Part shown: positions 1 to 5,692 of the stretch, piece by piece
Layout: each line of letters opens with the position of its first letter
How positions within the stretch are numbered: position 1 is the first letter of the stretch
DNA from: Deltaproteobacteria bacterium RBG_13_61_14
GTDB lineage: Bacteria > RBG-13-61-14
Direction of reading: 5' to 3'
DNA: 21,898 nucleotides
NCBI GenBank assembly: GCA_001797815.1
Contig: MGQK01000116.1
Location: 8,510 to 30,407, forward strand
Notes under the pieces: generated by a model
Databases searched by the model: none
Told to the model about the DNA's origin: nothing
Seen by the model: the letters and a program-made list of their open reading frames with translations, nothing else
Position numbers and translations under genes: made by a program

Positions 1-4
1 CTCA

Positions 5-454
5 TCAATCTGGATGATTGACCTGCTCGGCATGATCCTTCCTCCTATACACGTCGGTAAGCTCGGACAACCGCGTGCCGGTCAAGTAATCCCGCACCTG
101 GCGGTTGACGCTCTCGAGCAGGAAGCCCAAAATGCATTTGTCCCCCGCGCAACTCCGGCTCTCGAGCAAGCACTCGCTCGATTCTAACCGCCCCTCAATC
201 GCCTCATAGACATCAAGTAAGGTAAGGTCGCGATGGGTTTTTTCCAACTTGAAGCCACCCCTGGGCCCGCGCACCGACTTGACCAGCCCTTCTCGGGTCA
301 GGCGTTGCAACACCTTGGAGAGGTGAGCTTCGGAAACCTGGAGGCAAGAGGCAATCTCGCGGGTAGAAACCACTCGATCCGGTTTCAGGGCCAAAAGCAC
401 CATGGTGTGCATTGCCAACGAAGCGGCATCCGAGACTTTAAGGACAGTTGCCAT
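5..454 (-). CDS. Rrf2-family transcriptional regulator, likely Fe-S sensing
   Basis: A 149-residue Rrf2-family winged-helix regulator, the usual length for IscR/NsrR-like proteins. Residues 1-75 hold the winged helix (STREIASCLQVSEAHLSKVL recognition region, then the wing with GPRGGF). Cys95, Cys102 and Cys107 follow the dimerisation helix in a C-X6-C-X4-C arrangement. In IscR and NsrR, cysteines here bind a [2Fe-2S] or [4Fe-4S] cluster, so sensing of iron-sulfur status, redox or NO is a fair inference; the exact ligand is not known. The ATG at 452-454 has an AAGGAG Shine-Dalgarno at 463-468 and a near-consensus promoter upstream. Any genes it is co-transcribed with lie beyond the left edge, so its regulon cannot be read from context. 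Confidence 0.9.
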   Translation of the reverse strand: MATVLKVSDAASLAMHTMVLLALKPDRVVSTREIASCLQVSEAHLSKVLQRLTREGLVKSVRGPRGGFKLEKTHRDLTLLDVYEAIEGRLESSECLLESRSCAGDKCILGFLLESVNRQVRDYLTGTRLSELTDVYRRKDHAEQVNHPD

Positions 455-486
455 AGTGGCTGCTCCTTATTAAGTAATCTGGAACC

Positions 487-514
487 AATATACCACATTA
501 TTTCCAATTGTCAA
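487..514 (-). promoter_or_regulatory. Sigma-70-type promoter of the Rrf2 regulator
   Basis: On the minus strand a perfect -35 TTGACA (509-514) is separated by 16 bases from a TATATT -10 (487-492). It lies about 33 bases ahead of the regulator's start codon. The surrounding AT-rich stretch contrasts with the GC-rich genes. Confidence 0.7.
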
Positions 515-520
515 GAAAAA

Positions 521-540
521 AATTGAGCCTAACTCAAATT
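521..540. promoter_or_regulatory. Inverted repeat upstream of the Rrf2 promoter, candidate operator
   Basis: The sequence aattgagcctaactcaaatt contains TTGAG and CTCAA arms around a 5-base centre. It lies 6 bases upstream of the -35 box of the Rrf2 gene. Rrf2 regulators usually bind dyads of this size and often regulate themselves, so it is a candidate operator. A second dyad, ATTATC (568-573) with GATAAT (583-588), lies further upstream. Confidence 0.35.
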
Positions 541-680
541 TTTTAGCGATATCTTTAAATTTGTTGGATTATCAATTGGTTAGATAATAAATCGTAATCC
601 GGGAGGAATTTTCTGCTTAGCACTTACGGCTGAAATCTTTGCCCAAGTGGGCAAGATTCTATGCCGGGCTGAAAGAAAGA

Positions 681-912
681 TTTCACGCCAAGGCGCAAAG
701 TCGCCAAGGTGAGGAGAAAGAGGGAAGAAGCCGACGCCAAGAACCTTAAGCCGCCAAGGGTTGTTCCTTTGCGACTTTGCTTCTTTGCCGTTCGGTCCGC
801 GCTCACAGCCGAGGGCGGCGCAGCCGGGAGAGGAAAAAAAGACCTGAAATCCGAGCTGCTCTCTCTTCTCGGAGAGCTTTAAGCCTTAGCGTCTTTGCGC
901 CTTTGCGTGAAA
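681..912. repeat. Inverted REP-like repeat pair (CAAAGGCGCAAAG type)
   Basis: The left arm at 681-709 begins tttcacgccaaggcgcaaag. The right arm at 890-912, read on the other strand, begins tttcacgcaaaggcgcaaag, differing at one position over 20. Between them are further degenerate copies (cgccaag near 734 and 756, tttgcgactttgcttctttg near 769-788). Such repeats are common intergenic elements in environmental bacterial genomes; the inverted arrangement could fold into a long imperfect hairpin. Confidence 0.55.
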
Positions 913-947
913 CTCCGGTTCTTGTTTTTGCTTCCGGCTCGGCCGGG

Positions 948-1919
948 TTAGGGCAAGACCACTTCCTGCCGGCGGCGCGATTCCCGGGCCACTCGCGCCC
1001 CGGCATAGACCACGCATTCTTCCAGCACGGCCCCCGCCTCCACCACCGCCCCCTCGCCCACATATACCCCCGGCCCCAGCCTGGCCCCAGCCGCGATGCG
1101 CGCGCCGCGATCAATCATCACCGGGTGAATCATGGTAACGCCCGGGCCGATCTTGGCTTCCTGGTGGATGATATAGGGCCGGTGGAAGGTGAGGTAGTGG
1201 TCGTGGATGGCGAGCAGGTCCTTGACGCTGCTCAGGTGCAGGTGCCGATGCACCAGGCGGCCAATCGCCGGCCCGGGCCGGGTTTCCAGGAACCGGATCA
1301 GGGCTTCCTGGAATTCGATCTCGCCCCGGACCGAGGGCTGCACCTGGTCGAGGAAATTGAGCACCTGGTGCGAGACCGCGAACAGGAACTTGGCCGCGGC
1401 GTCCCAGGGGCCGGAGCCGATCCCGGGTTTCTCGCGGATCTCGATCACCCGGTCGCCTTGCAGCTTGACCCCGGCCGCCCGGTTGAGGCTCTCTTGCTCT
1501 AGCGGGGCCAGGGTGAGGATGGCGGCCACGGAGTTCTCCTGGAAGGTCCGGACCAGGTTCTGGAGGTAATCGCCGGGGTAAAGGTTGTCGCAGGAGGCGA
1601 GGATGAAATCGCCGGGGATCAGGGGCGCGGCCTGTAAAAGCGCGTGGCCGGTGCCCTTGCGCTCGGCCTGATAGGCCAGCCGGAGGCTGAGGCCCCGGTC
1701 CTGGATCTTTTCCACCGCGGCGACCAGGTCGCGGTCCGGGGGAGCGACCACCACCACGAAGTCGCGGAGCCCGGCTTTCTCCAGGCTCTCGATCACCCGC
1801 AGCACCATGGGTTTGCCCAGGATCGGGGTCATGGCCTTGGAGTGGGTCAGGGTGATCGGCTCCAGCCGGCGGCCCTGGCCGGCCGCCAGCACCACGGCAA
1901 AGAGGGGGCGCGGGTTCAT
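948..1919 (-). CDS. Sugar-1-phosphate nucleotidyltransferase with left-handed beta-helix domain
   Basis: A 323-residue protein with an N-terminal NTP-transferase (GT-A-like) domain at about 7-240 and a hexapeptide beta-helix at about 245-310. The nucleotide-binding loop LAAGQGRRLEPITLTHSK (11-28) matches the GxGxRxxPxTxxxPK signature, except that the Pro before Lys28 is Ser. GTGHAL (89-94) is the second nucleotide-binding motif, and Asp111 in SCDNLY is the likely metal ligand. The family couples a sugar-1-phosphate to an NTP to give an NDP-sugar. The beta-helix resembles GlmU-like bifunctional enzymes but is short, so acyltransferase activity is doubtful. The ATG at 1919 overlaps the upstream kinase stop as ATGA; the open frame extends further, but that part lies over the kinase gene. 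Substrate unknown. Confidence 0.85.
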   Translation of the reverse strand: MNPRPLFAVVLAAGQGRRLEPITLTHSKAMTPILGKPMVLRVIESLEKAGLRDFVVVVAPPDRDLVAAVEKIQDRGLSLRLAYQAERKGTGHALLQAAPLIPGDFILASCDNLYPGDYLQNLVRTFQENSVAAILTLAPLEQESLNRAAGVKLQGDRVIEIREKPGIGSGPWDAAAKFLFAVSHQVLNFLDQVQPSVRGEIEFQEALIRFLETRPGPAIGRLVHRHLHLSSVKDLLAIHDHYLTFHRPYIIHQEAKIGPGVTMIHPVMIDRGARIAAGARLGPGVYVGEGAVVEAGAVLEECVVYAGARVARESRRRQEVVLP

Positions 1920-3076
1920 TCGCGTTGGTCCAGCAAGACCATTCCCTGGTGGACGAGGGAGGGGATGTAAACGTGGCCCTCGGTCATCCCGAACTGGATG
2001 AGCTTCCGCTCCAGGTGGCGGGCCATCTCCGCCTCGCCCCCCGGCTCGACCAGCATAAAGACCGAGCCGCCGCCCCCGGCGCCGGTGAGCTTGGCCCCCA
2101 GCGCGCCCGCCTCCCGGGCCGCGTGGATCAGGCGGTTGTTGGCTTCCCCCGCGCCTTCCCGGTAACCGCAATAGTGCATCATCTGGTCCACCAGGTGGTG
2201 GTTCTCGTCCATCAGCTCCCCGAAGCGGCGCAGCTCGCCTTGCAGGAGCGCGATCTTGCCTTTCCAGGCCAGGTCGCCGATCGCTTTCATCACTTTCACC
2301 AGGAAGGGCGCGTGCTCGTAGTCACCCTGGAACCGCCGGTATTCTTCCAGGTAACGGGCGCGCATGGGGCGGTGGATGTCGCCGGAGTGGTGGGGGATGC
2401 CGGAGCACACCGCCACCAGGGGCGGCTGGTCCACCAGGTGCCCCAGCTTCTCGTAAGTCACGTAAGGCTCTTCCTGGAAGGGCTGATGGAAGAGCTTGCC
2501 CCGGTAGTCGAGGTAAGCGATGTCCCCGAACAGCGGCACGTAGCGGTCGGCAAAGCCGCAGGTGATGTCGAGTTCCTGCTCCTCGGCGCGCTGGGTGAGC
2601 TCGGCCAGCACGTAAGGGTTGTGGCGCTTGCGGTCCAGCTCATACCAGTGGACCATGGCCACCAGGGTATTGAGCACCATCAGGGTGGACCCGCCCAGGC
2701 CGCTCTGCCGGGGCACATCGGACCAGTAGGAAAGCGAGAGGGGCCGGGCCGGGAATTTTTCGCGGAACTCCGGGCTGTGGGCGAGCAGCCTCCGGAGCCC
2801 GGCCAGGGCCAGGTCGAAGTCGCTGCCGTAGTCCGGGAGCCGGCCCTGGGGCAAGGCGAGCGAATGGGCGGGTTGAAACGCTCTCTCGCCGGTGCGGAGC
2901 AGATAGGTCAGAGTCCACTCGGCGGCCGGCCGGCAGATCAGGCCCGCCCAGATGTTGACCGCGGCGGAGATGGTCTGGTGCGCGCCCTCGTTGGCGTCGG
3001 CCGGATTGCCCAGGATATTGATCCGGGCCGGCATGCGAACTTCAAAACCCATGGGGTGATAAACCGAGAGAATCAA
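1916..3076 (-). CDS. GHMP-family sugar kinase, glucuronokinase-like
   Basis: A 386-residue GHMP kinase with all three family motifs: motif 1 PARINILGNPADANEG (16-31), the phosphate-binding motif 2 PRQSGLGGSTLMV (122-134) and motif 3 KLTGAGGGGSVFM (329-341). The ILGNPADANEG form, rather than the FGGGGTD of heptose kinases, recalls glucuronokinases and related sugar-1-kinases; this is recall, not an alignment. It would phosphorylate a free sugar at C1 using ATP, and the coupled nucleotidyltransferase downstream would then activate the product. The reported start is TTG (3076), with AGGA five bases upstream. The ATG at 3052, eight codons in, also leaves every motif intact and may be the true start. 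Confidence 0.85.
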   Translation of the reverse strand: MILSVYHPMGFEVRMPARINILGNPADANEGAHQTISAAVNIWAGLICRPAAEWTLTYLLRTGERAFQPAHSLALPQGRLPDYGSDFDLALAGLRRLLAHSPEFREKFPARPLSLSYWSDVPRQSGLGGSTLMVLNTLVAMVHWYELDRKRHNPYVLAELTQRAEEQELDITCGFADRYVPLFGDIAYLDYRGKLFHQPFQEEPYVTYEKLGHLVDQPPLVAVCSGIPHHSGDIHRPMRARYLEEYRRFQGDYEHAPFLVKVMKAIGDLAWKGKIALLQGELRRFGELMDENHHLVDQMMHYCGYREGAGEANNRLIHAAREAGALGAKLTGAGGGGSVFMLVEPGGEAEMARHLERKLIQFGMTEGHVYIPSLVHQGMVLLDQRE

Positions 3077-3197
3077 ACCTATCCTGAATTGCCGGGCAAA
3101 TCAAGTCGGGTCTGGAAAAAAAGACGCCGGGGGCCGCGCACAGGGAACACGGCCCACCGGCTTCCCGCAACAATAGGTGAGGGTTGCGGGTGCTTTA

Positions 3198-3226
3198 CTT
3201 ATATCCCATCCTCACTCCCTTTGCAA
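3198..3226 (-). promoter_or_regulatory. Possible promoter of the kinase-nucleotidyltransferase pair
   Basis: On the minus strand a TTGCAA -35-like box (3221-3226) lies 17 bases from a TATAAG -10-like box (3198-3203), about 120 bases ahead of the kinase start. Both boxes depart from consensus. Confidence 0.35.
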
Positions 3227-3370
3227 GAAAATTTTTTAGGCATCCTAAGTTTGAAGGAGGAGGCTGCTTCCCGCCCCAGGCTCCTGGCGCCGCCCGGAGA
3301 TTGCTCCGGCCTGTCCCGCGCCGCGCCGGGTCCCGCGTCGGGGCGGGACGGCAAGGGGTCAGGGGGAAGT

Positions 3371-3396
3371 GATTTGGGATTTTGGATTTGGGATTT
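3371..3396. repeat. GATTTGGGATTTTGGATTT-type simple repeat
   Basis: Three consecutive near-identical units of the form GATTTgGG/GATTTTG occupy this stretch. Runs like this recur between genes in many environmental bacterial genomes; no function is known to me. Confidence 0.5.
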
Positions 3397-3485
3397 AAAG
3401 ACTCCAACTATTGGGGATCGCAAAATAGATTGACAGCAAAAGCCTCTTCTTTTACCGTCTGTCAACCCCTTGAATCTTTATTCAA

Positions 3486-3520
3486 AATCGTAAAGTTTAA
3501 AGTAAAGTTCTGACCCCAAT
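3486..3520 (-). repeat. Dispersed GGGGTCAG repeat, copy 1
   Basis: Read on the minus strand this begins attggggtcagaactttact and continues with AAACTTTA. It shares TTGGGGTCAG and the following AT-rich AAGTTTA-like text with copies at 12442-12480 and 21484-21517. It lies 15 bases beyond the stop codon of the TolB-SRPBCC gene. Confidence 0.5.
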
Positions 3521-3535
3521 CTTTGCTGGATCTGA

Positions 3536-4651
3536 CTATTTCGGCATGGCTTCAGCCCGTTTTTTAAAGTCTTGCAGCAGGTCTTCCATTTCATTCCGGG
3601 AAGATTCCAGGCTCAAAAAGCGTCCGCCTTCCTGGACCATGATCAATTTGGTGCGATGGTCATTCAGGGGTTCTACTTTGAAGACGCGAGACACCCCGGA
3701 ATTAATTCCAGCACTCATGCTATCTTCCAATTCTTTCCAGAACATCTTGGGGGAAGGATAATCAAAGTAGAGCTCGGTCGTCACCGTCCGAATGTTGGAC
3801 ACGATCTGAATCACGGCCTTATCGGGTGCATTCTCCAGGATGCTGATACTATAAATCCCGGGCAGAAATTTTTCGTATTTTTCCACGTCGCTGAGCGCTT
3901 GCCAGACCACCGCCGAGGGAGCCTCAACGATTCCCGATGCATAATATTTATCCGGTTTCGCATTTTTAATTCGCGTGGAATAGAGTTTACCTTGATCCAG
4001 AGAGGATTGTTCCGCCGCCGCATCTATGGAAACGTCTTGAAAGATTTGATCCAACTGCCTCATGGTTTCCGCGTTTTCCGGAGAGGTTACATACGCGAAT
4101 TCCCAGCCGGAGGGTTGGAATCCGCGCGGCAAAGCAGCGGATTTCCAGGTCAGCCTTTCCACCGGCAATCCGCTTTCCCCGAAATGCTCTCGAATCCTGT
4201 TGCCGGCGATCGCGGCCAATTGGTCCACCTGGTCTTCCGGACACAGGCATTCCACCTTATCGCTGAAATCCACGTTGCCGGTCCGGACATCAACCAAACT
4301 CAGAGTGAGAATATAGCGGGGTCCCAGGATAAGGAGTTCACCCACCACCATCTTTTGCACCAGCTTTCCAATCTCCACTTGACAGAAGATCGAATCGCAA
4401 AGGTCCGATTGGCTTGGGGCTTGCCGTCCCCTCAGCACTTTGAGCATGTCTTCTTTGACGACCAGGAGTTTGGGCGACTGGGCCAGTTCGTAGCCTAACA
4501 GGGCGGTGAGGTTGGCGGCGATAGACTGGTCCACCGCACCCACGGCCTTGATCGGATAGACCGCGACACTGATCTTGTCCGCCGGCCAGGATGGGGCCAG
4601 GGGCCAAAGGGTGATGAGTAACAGCAAAAGTCGGCTGAAGCTTTTCTTCAT
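3536..4651 (-). CDS. Exported TolB/CsgG-like and SRPBCC fusion protein
   Basis: A 371-residue protein with a signal peptide (MKKSFSRLLLLLITLWPLAPSW, cleavage near 20-24). Residues about 26-155 resemble the TolB/CsgG N-terminal-like fold seen in exported proteins that assess periplasmic or surface assemblies (ISVAVYPIK, ANLTALLGYELAQSPKLLVV, then LILGPRYILTLSLVDVRTG). Cys85 and Cys90 in this part, and Cys135/Cys137, could form disulfides. Residues about 235-368 look like an SRPBCC/polyketide-cyclase-type lipid-binding domain (ASGIVEAPSAVVWQALSDVE, then FLPGI). The substrate is unknown. GGAGG at 4659-4663 sits well ahead of the ATG. The gene is alone, between two repeat-filled gaps. Domain calls rest on pattern recognition and need a profile search. 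Confidence 0.7.
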   Translation of the reverse strand: MKKSFSRLLLLLITLWPLAPSWPADKISVAVYPIKAVGAVDQSIAANLTALLGYELAQSPKLLVVKEDMLKVLRGRQAPSQSDLCDSIFCQVEIGKLVQKMVVGELLILGPRYILTLSLVDVRTGNVDFSDKVECLCPEDQVDQLAAIAGNRIREHFGESGLPVERLTWKSAALPRGFQPSGWEFAYVTSPENAETMRQLDQIFQDVSIDAAAEQSSLDQGKLYSTRIKNAKPDKYYASGIVEAPSAVVWQALSDVEKYEKFLPGIYSISILENAPDKAVIQIVSNIRTVTTELYFDYPSPKMFWKELEDSMSAGINSGVSRVFKVEPLNDHRTKLIMVQEGGRFLSLESSRNEMEDLLQDFKKRAEAMPK

Positions 4652-4746
4652 TCGGTGACCTCCGAGAAGAGAATAGCATCAGGTTACCGCTAATATCTCC
4701 TAAAAGCAACCATTCCCCTCATTCCCTCATTCCCGGTTAATTTCTC

Positions 4747-4770
4747 AGGGCAGGAATCCAATCCCGCCCT
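4747..4770. repeat. Short imperfect hairpin repeat
   Basis: agggcaggaat (4747-4757) pairs with atcccgccct (4761-4770) apart from a few mismatches. It resembles small intergenic palindromes common in repeat-rich bacterial genomes. No T-run follows, so it is a poor terminator candidate. Confidence 0.4.
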
Positions 4771-4966
4771 ACAAAGCAAAAAAGTAGCTCCCGATTGGAT
4801 TGGTGAGCGGCGCGGCGCTCGGGATCAAACGGGGCCCAAGGCGAGTGGGGCAAAAGGCGGATCGCTTCGGGGTTTCAGCTTCTTTTCATCTCGCTTACCT
4901 GCCTGGTGCTGAGGAAGGCTTTAGCCGCGAGACCGTCAGGGCTCGGTCCGGGTTCATGATCTCCAC

Positions 4967-4995
4967 TTGACAGATGTATATATCTGCAATATACT
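4967..4995 (+). promoter_or_regulatory. brnTA promoter
   Basis: A perfect TTGACA -35 (4967-4972) and a TATACT -10 (4990-4995) are separated by 17 bases. The -10 ends 9 bases before the toxin ATG, so transcription probably starts very close to the start codon and the leader is very short or absent. Confidence 0.8.
4971..4986. promoter_or_regulatory. Palindrome between -35 and -10, candidate BrnA operator
   Basis: cagatgtatatatctg has perfect CAGAT/ATCTG arms around a 6-base AT centre. It fills the spacer and overlaps the -35 end, the position expected of an autorepressing antitoxin. BrnA antitoxins are known to repress their own operon. Confidence 0.6.
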
Positions 4996-5004
4996 AAGGA
5001 CATA

Positions 5005-5331
5005 ATGGACCCTTTCCTGATCCTAGAGGCCTGCGCAGGTTTTGAATGGGACGAGCACAATGGCGTGAAGATCTGGCAAAGACATCAGGTGTCTCCTTCG
5101 GAGTGCGAGGAGATCTTTTTCAACCAGCCTCTGGTCGTGGCGGACGATCAGCAGCACTCGGTTCAGGAGAACAGATTTTATGCGCTCGGTCATACCGATA
5201 CCGGTCGGCGGTTGTTCGCGGTCTTTACCGTGCGGGGCAATCGGATCCGGGTGATCTCCGCCCGGGACATGAGCCGTCGGGAAAGGAAGGTATACGACTC
5301 CCATGAAGAAAAAACCGAAATTCAAGAATGA
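5005..5331 (+). CDS. brnT: BrnT-family toxin (RNase-like)
   Basis: A 108-residue BrnT-family toxin of type II toxin-antitoxin systems. BrnT has a RelE/barnase-like fold and blocks growth by cleaving RNA. Family landmarks are present in order: FEWDEHN near residue 13, the KIWQRHQVS helix, ECEEIF, the E-x-R of QENRFYALG, RLFAVFTVRGNRIRVISAR and the final RRERKVY. The ATG at 5005 has AAGGA four bases upstream. The 3' end overlaps the antitoxin start by 29 bases, so translation of the two is coupled. Nothing looks truncated. Confidence 0.9.
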   Translation: MDPFLILEACAGFEWDEHNGVKIWQRHQVSPSECEEIFFNQPLVVADDQQHSVQENRFYALGHTDTGRRLFAVFTVRGNRIRVISARDMSRRERKVYDSHEEKTEIQE

Positions 5332-5569
5332 AGACCAGGAAAGAGAATTCTGGTCTCGCCGGGACTCCACCGAGTTGGTGGACTGGAAAACGGCCAAGCG
5401 GATGGTGCTGCCGAAGCTCAAGCCCTCGGTCAAGACCATCTCGTTACGCCTGCCCGAGGCGATGCTAGCGGAGCTCAAGCTCCTCGCTCACAAGCGGGAC
5501 GTGCCTTATCAATCGCTGCTGAAAATTTTCCTTGCCGAAAAAATCAGCGAAGAGATGAAGTCATCCTAG
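5303..5569 (+). CDS. brnA: BrnA/CopG-type antitoxin
   Basis: An 88-residue antitoxin of the BrnA/CopG-like (COG5304-type) group. The N-terminal part carries the conserved stretch with EREFWSRRDSTELVDWKTAK, which in such proteins contacts the toxin. The C-terminal part (TISLRLPEAMLAELKLLAHK, then RDVPYQSLLKIFLAEKI) is a ribbon-helix-helix DNA-binding domain. It should neutralise the adjacent toxin and repress the promoter at 4967-4995, probably through the palindrome there. The gene starts inside the end of brnT. Confidence 0.9.
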   Translation: MKKKPKFKNEDQEREFWSRRDSTELVDWKTAKRMVLPKLKPSVKTISLRLPEAMLAELKLLAHKRDVPYQSLLKIFLAEKISEEMKSS

Positions 5570-5692
5570 TTTTCAGGGACCCAGCCTCCGGATCTTCACT
5601 TGCTCCGGCTCTTCATCCGAGTTAGACTGGCGCGGTCGAGCAGTTCATCCCGCCGGCGGGCAGTCCTTCCGGCAGATTCCGAGGGATCTTTT

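Larger units (their letters stand above)
455..947. other. Repeat-bearing intergenic region
   Basis: About 490 bases without a convincing gene. The first 150 bases are AT-rich and hold the Rrf2 promoter and two dyads. The rest is taken up by CAAAG/CCAAG-rich repeats. The short ORFs here show no recognisable motif or consistent codon bias. No intrinsic terminator with a T-run was found for the nucleotidyltransferase gene that ends at 948. Confidence 0.5.
3077..3535. other. Repeat-rich intergenic region
   Basis: About 460 bases without a supported gene. It holds a possible minus-strand promoter (3198-3226), a GTCCCGC/GCGGGAC hairpin with a 6-base loop (3330-3349), a GATTTGGG-type simple repeat (3371-3396), a TTGACAG (3430-3436) and CTGTCAA (3459-3465) dyad, and a copy of the GGGGTCAG dispersed repeat (3486-3520). 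Base composition shifts from GC-rich to AT-rich along the gap, suggesting a mosaic of inserted pieces. Confidence 0.5.
4652..5004. other. Intergenic region between divergent genes
   Basis: About 350 bases separating the minus-strand TolB-SRPBCC gene from the plus-strand brnTA operon. It holds a short cattcccc/cattccc triplicate near 4711-4734, an imperfect hairpin of the AGGGCAGGAAT/ATCCCGCCCT type (4747-4770), and the brnTA promoter (4967-4995). The remainder (about 4775-4960) shows nothing I can name; its small reading frames lack coding character. Confidence 0.5.

Noticed and set aside
941-960. An intrinsic terminator after the nucleotidyltransferase gene
   Set aside because: A small CCGGC/GCCGG hairpin exists but is followed on the minus strand by A-rich rather than T-rich sequence.
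948-2171. A longer nucleotidyltransferase starting at 2171
   Set aside because: The extra 84 residues overlap the end of the kinase gene in another frame and read as shadow text. The ATG at 1919 forms the ATGA junction and directly precedes the nucleotide-binding motif.
1925-3433. A 502-codon plus-strand reading frame
   Set aside because: It lies opposite the GHMP kinase gene, whose three motifs are intact. The frame is composed of His/Val/Gln/Gly-rich text typical of an antisense shadow in GC-rich DNA.
4875-5060. A 61-codon minus-strand ORF over the brnT start
   Set aside because: It covers the brnTA promoter and the 5' end of brnT on the opposite strand and has no recognisable features.
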